Positions 5,384 to 5,957 of a stretch of DNA of 5,957 bases are shown here, piece by piece. A program made the translations under genes and the position numbers. This DNA comes from Caryophanales bacterium UBA6769 (GTDB taxonomy: Bacteria > Bacillota > Bacilli > Bacillales > UBA6769), in assembly GCA_002453275.1 (NCBI GenBank), contig DKGN01000052.1, positions 1-5,957 of the forward strand, read 5' to 3'. The notes below the pieces were generated by a model. That model saw only the letters and a list, made by a program, of their open reading frames with translations, made no database searches and was not told the origin of the DNA. Numbering within the stretch: position 1 is the first letter of the stretch; every line of letters starts with the position of its first letter.

Positions 5384-5880
5384 AACGTGTAATACTTCCG
5401 TCCATTCTTTTCTTCTTTTTTATTTTTGAAGGTACCGTTATGCAAATTTTCACACCTGAAAATTACGGTGCAAACATGATGCTGATCCCTCGTTTTTTAA
5501 TAATTATAATTGTTTTTATTGCACTTCATAAAAGTATTCCTTTAGCGATTGTCTATGCGACTACGTTCGGACTTTTATATGATATTATTTACACGGATTT
5601 TATCGGGATTTACATGTTTACGATGGCACTGACAACATATCTTGTTGGCCAAAGTGCAAAAGTCGTTCATATTAATGCAATTGTTGGTTTAGTTATTGCT
5701 TTTGTTACGGTTATTGTTCTTGATTTTCAAGTGTATGGAATTTATATGTTAATTGGAATTGCTGATTTACCAATTAAGTATTTTCTTTTTGAACGACTGA
5801 TTCCTAGCATTGTATTAAACGGCGTTTTTTTGATATTAATGTATATACCTATGCGTAAAGTGATGAAAGTAGTAGAGTGA
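5380..5880 (+). CDS. mreD: Rod shape-determining protein MreD
   Basis: This 166-residue integral membrane protein begins at TTG, overlapping the mreC stop as TTGA. Hydrophobic segments lie at about 4-23, 34-50, 53-69, 74-92, 98-115 and 140-157, consistent with the five or six passes of the family. The conserved central segment FGLLYDIIYTDFIGIYMF (63-80) matches the MreD pattern of an aspartate following a G-containing helix. The length is near that of B. subtilis MreD (~170). MreD associates with MreC in the membrane and helps link MreB filaments to cell-wall synthases. The coupled start should keep MreC and MreD in proportion. Confidence 0.95.
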   Translation: MKRVILPSILFFFFIFEGTVMQIFTPENYGANMMLIPRFLIIIIVFIALHKSIPLAIVYATTFGLLYDIIYTDFIGIYMFTMALTTYLVGQSAKVVHINAIVGLVIAFVTVIVLDFQVYGIYMLIGIADLPIKYFLFERLIPSIVLNGVFLILMYIPMRKVMKVVE

Positions 5881-5883
5881 TGG

Positions 5884-5904
5884 AAGCTCAAGGCTTATTT
5901 TTTT
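5884..5904 (+). terminator. Weak terminator-like element after mreD
   Basis: AAGCT (5884-5888) can pair with GGCTT (5892-5896), including one G-U pair, around a 3-base loop; A5897 and seven T residues (5898-5904) follow. The stem is short, so efficient termination is doubtful, and partial read-through into the expected minCD genes is likely. The rest of the window (5905-5957) holds no recognisable gene start. Confidence 0.35.
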
Positions 5905-5957
5905 GTTTCGTAGAGTATGTATAAACTGTGCGGAAACTTAAAAGTAAAGGTAAGCGT

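Overview
The window looks like chromosomal DNA from a spore-forming member of the Bacillaceae. It carries radC-mreB-mreC-mreD in the order and orientation known from Bacillus subtilis (comC-spoIIB-maf-radC-mreBCD-minCD). Codon use is AT-leaning, Shine-Dalgarno sites are strong AGGAGG types, and the encoded MreB and MreC resemble the B. subtilis proteins closely. All genes lie on the + strand. The species cannot be named from the sequence.

Layout. Positions 1-495 hold the 3' part of a SPOR-domain gene, probably spoIIB-like, which ends inside a good intrinsic terminator (492-521). Positions 636-2294 hold a complete flavoprotein dehydrogenase/reductase of the fumarate reductase / 3-ketosteroid dehydrogenase superfamily. 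It sits where B. subtilis has maf, and no maf gene or recognisable remnant is present. Positions 2369-3058 hold radC. A 297-base gap (3059-3355) then leads into mreB (3356-4390); this gap carries a candidate promoter and two dyads. mreC (4508-5383) and mreD (5380-5880, TTG start, overlapping mreC by 4 bases) follow. The window ends in non-coding sequence where minC would be expected next.

How the genes work together. MreB, MreC and MreD are the core of the rod-shape elongation machinery: a cytoplasmic actin-like filament, a bitopic membrane protein with an extracytoplasmic beta domain, and a polytopic membrane partner. The SPOR-domain gene fits the cell-wall/sporulation theme of the locus. 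The flavoprotein has no obvious link to these functions and looks like an insertion or replacement.

Most unusual feature. A 25-base inverted repeat with 24 complementary positions flanks radC exactly (2304-2328 and 3221-3245). One arm lies in the radC leader and the other in the mreB leader. None of the genes explains it. It could reflect a past inversion or mobile element, or an RNA-RNA interaction between the two leaders. Smaller unexplained structures are tandem dyads upstream of mreB, a 12-base palindrome upstream of mreC and a terminator-like hairpin inside mreC. I found no CRISPR array, tRNA, rRNA, transposase or clearly new multi-gene system.
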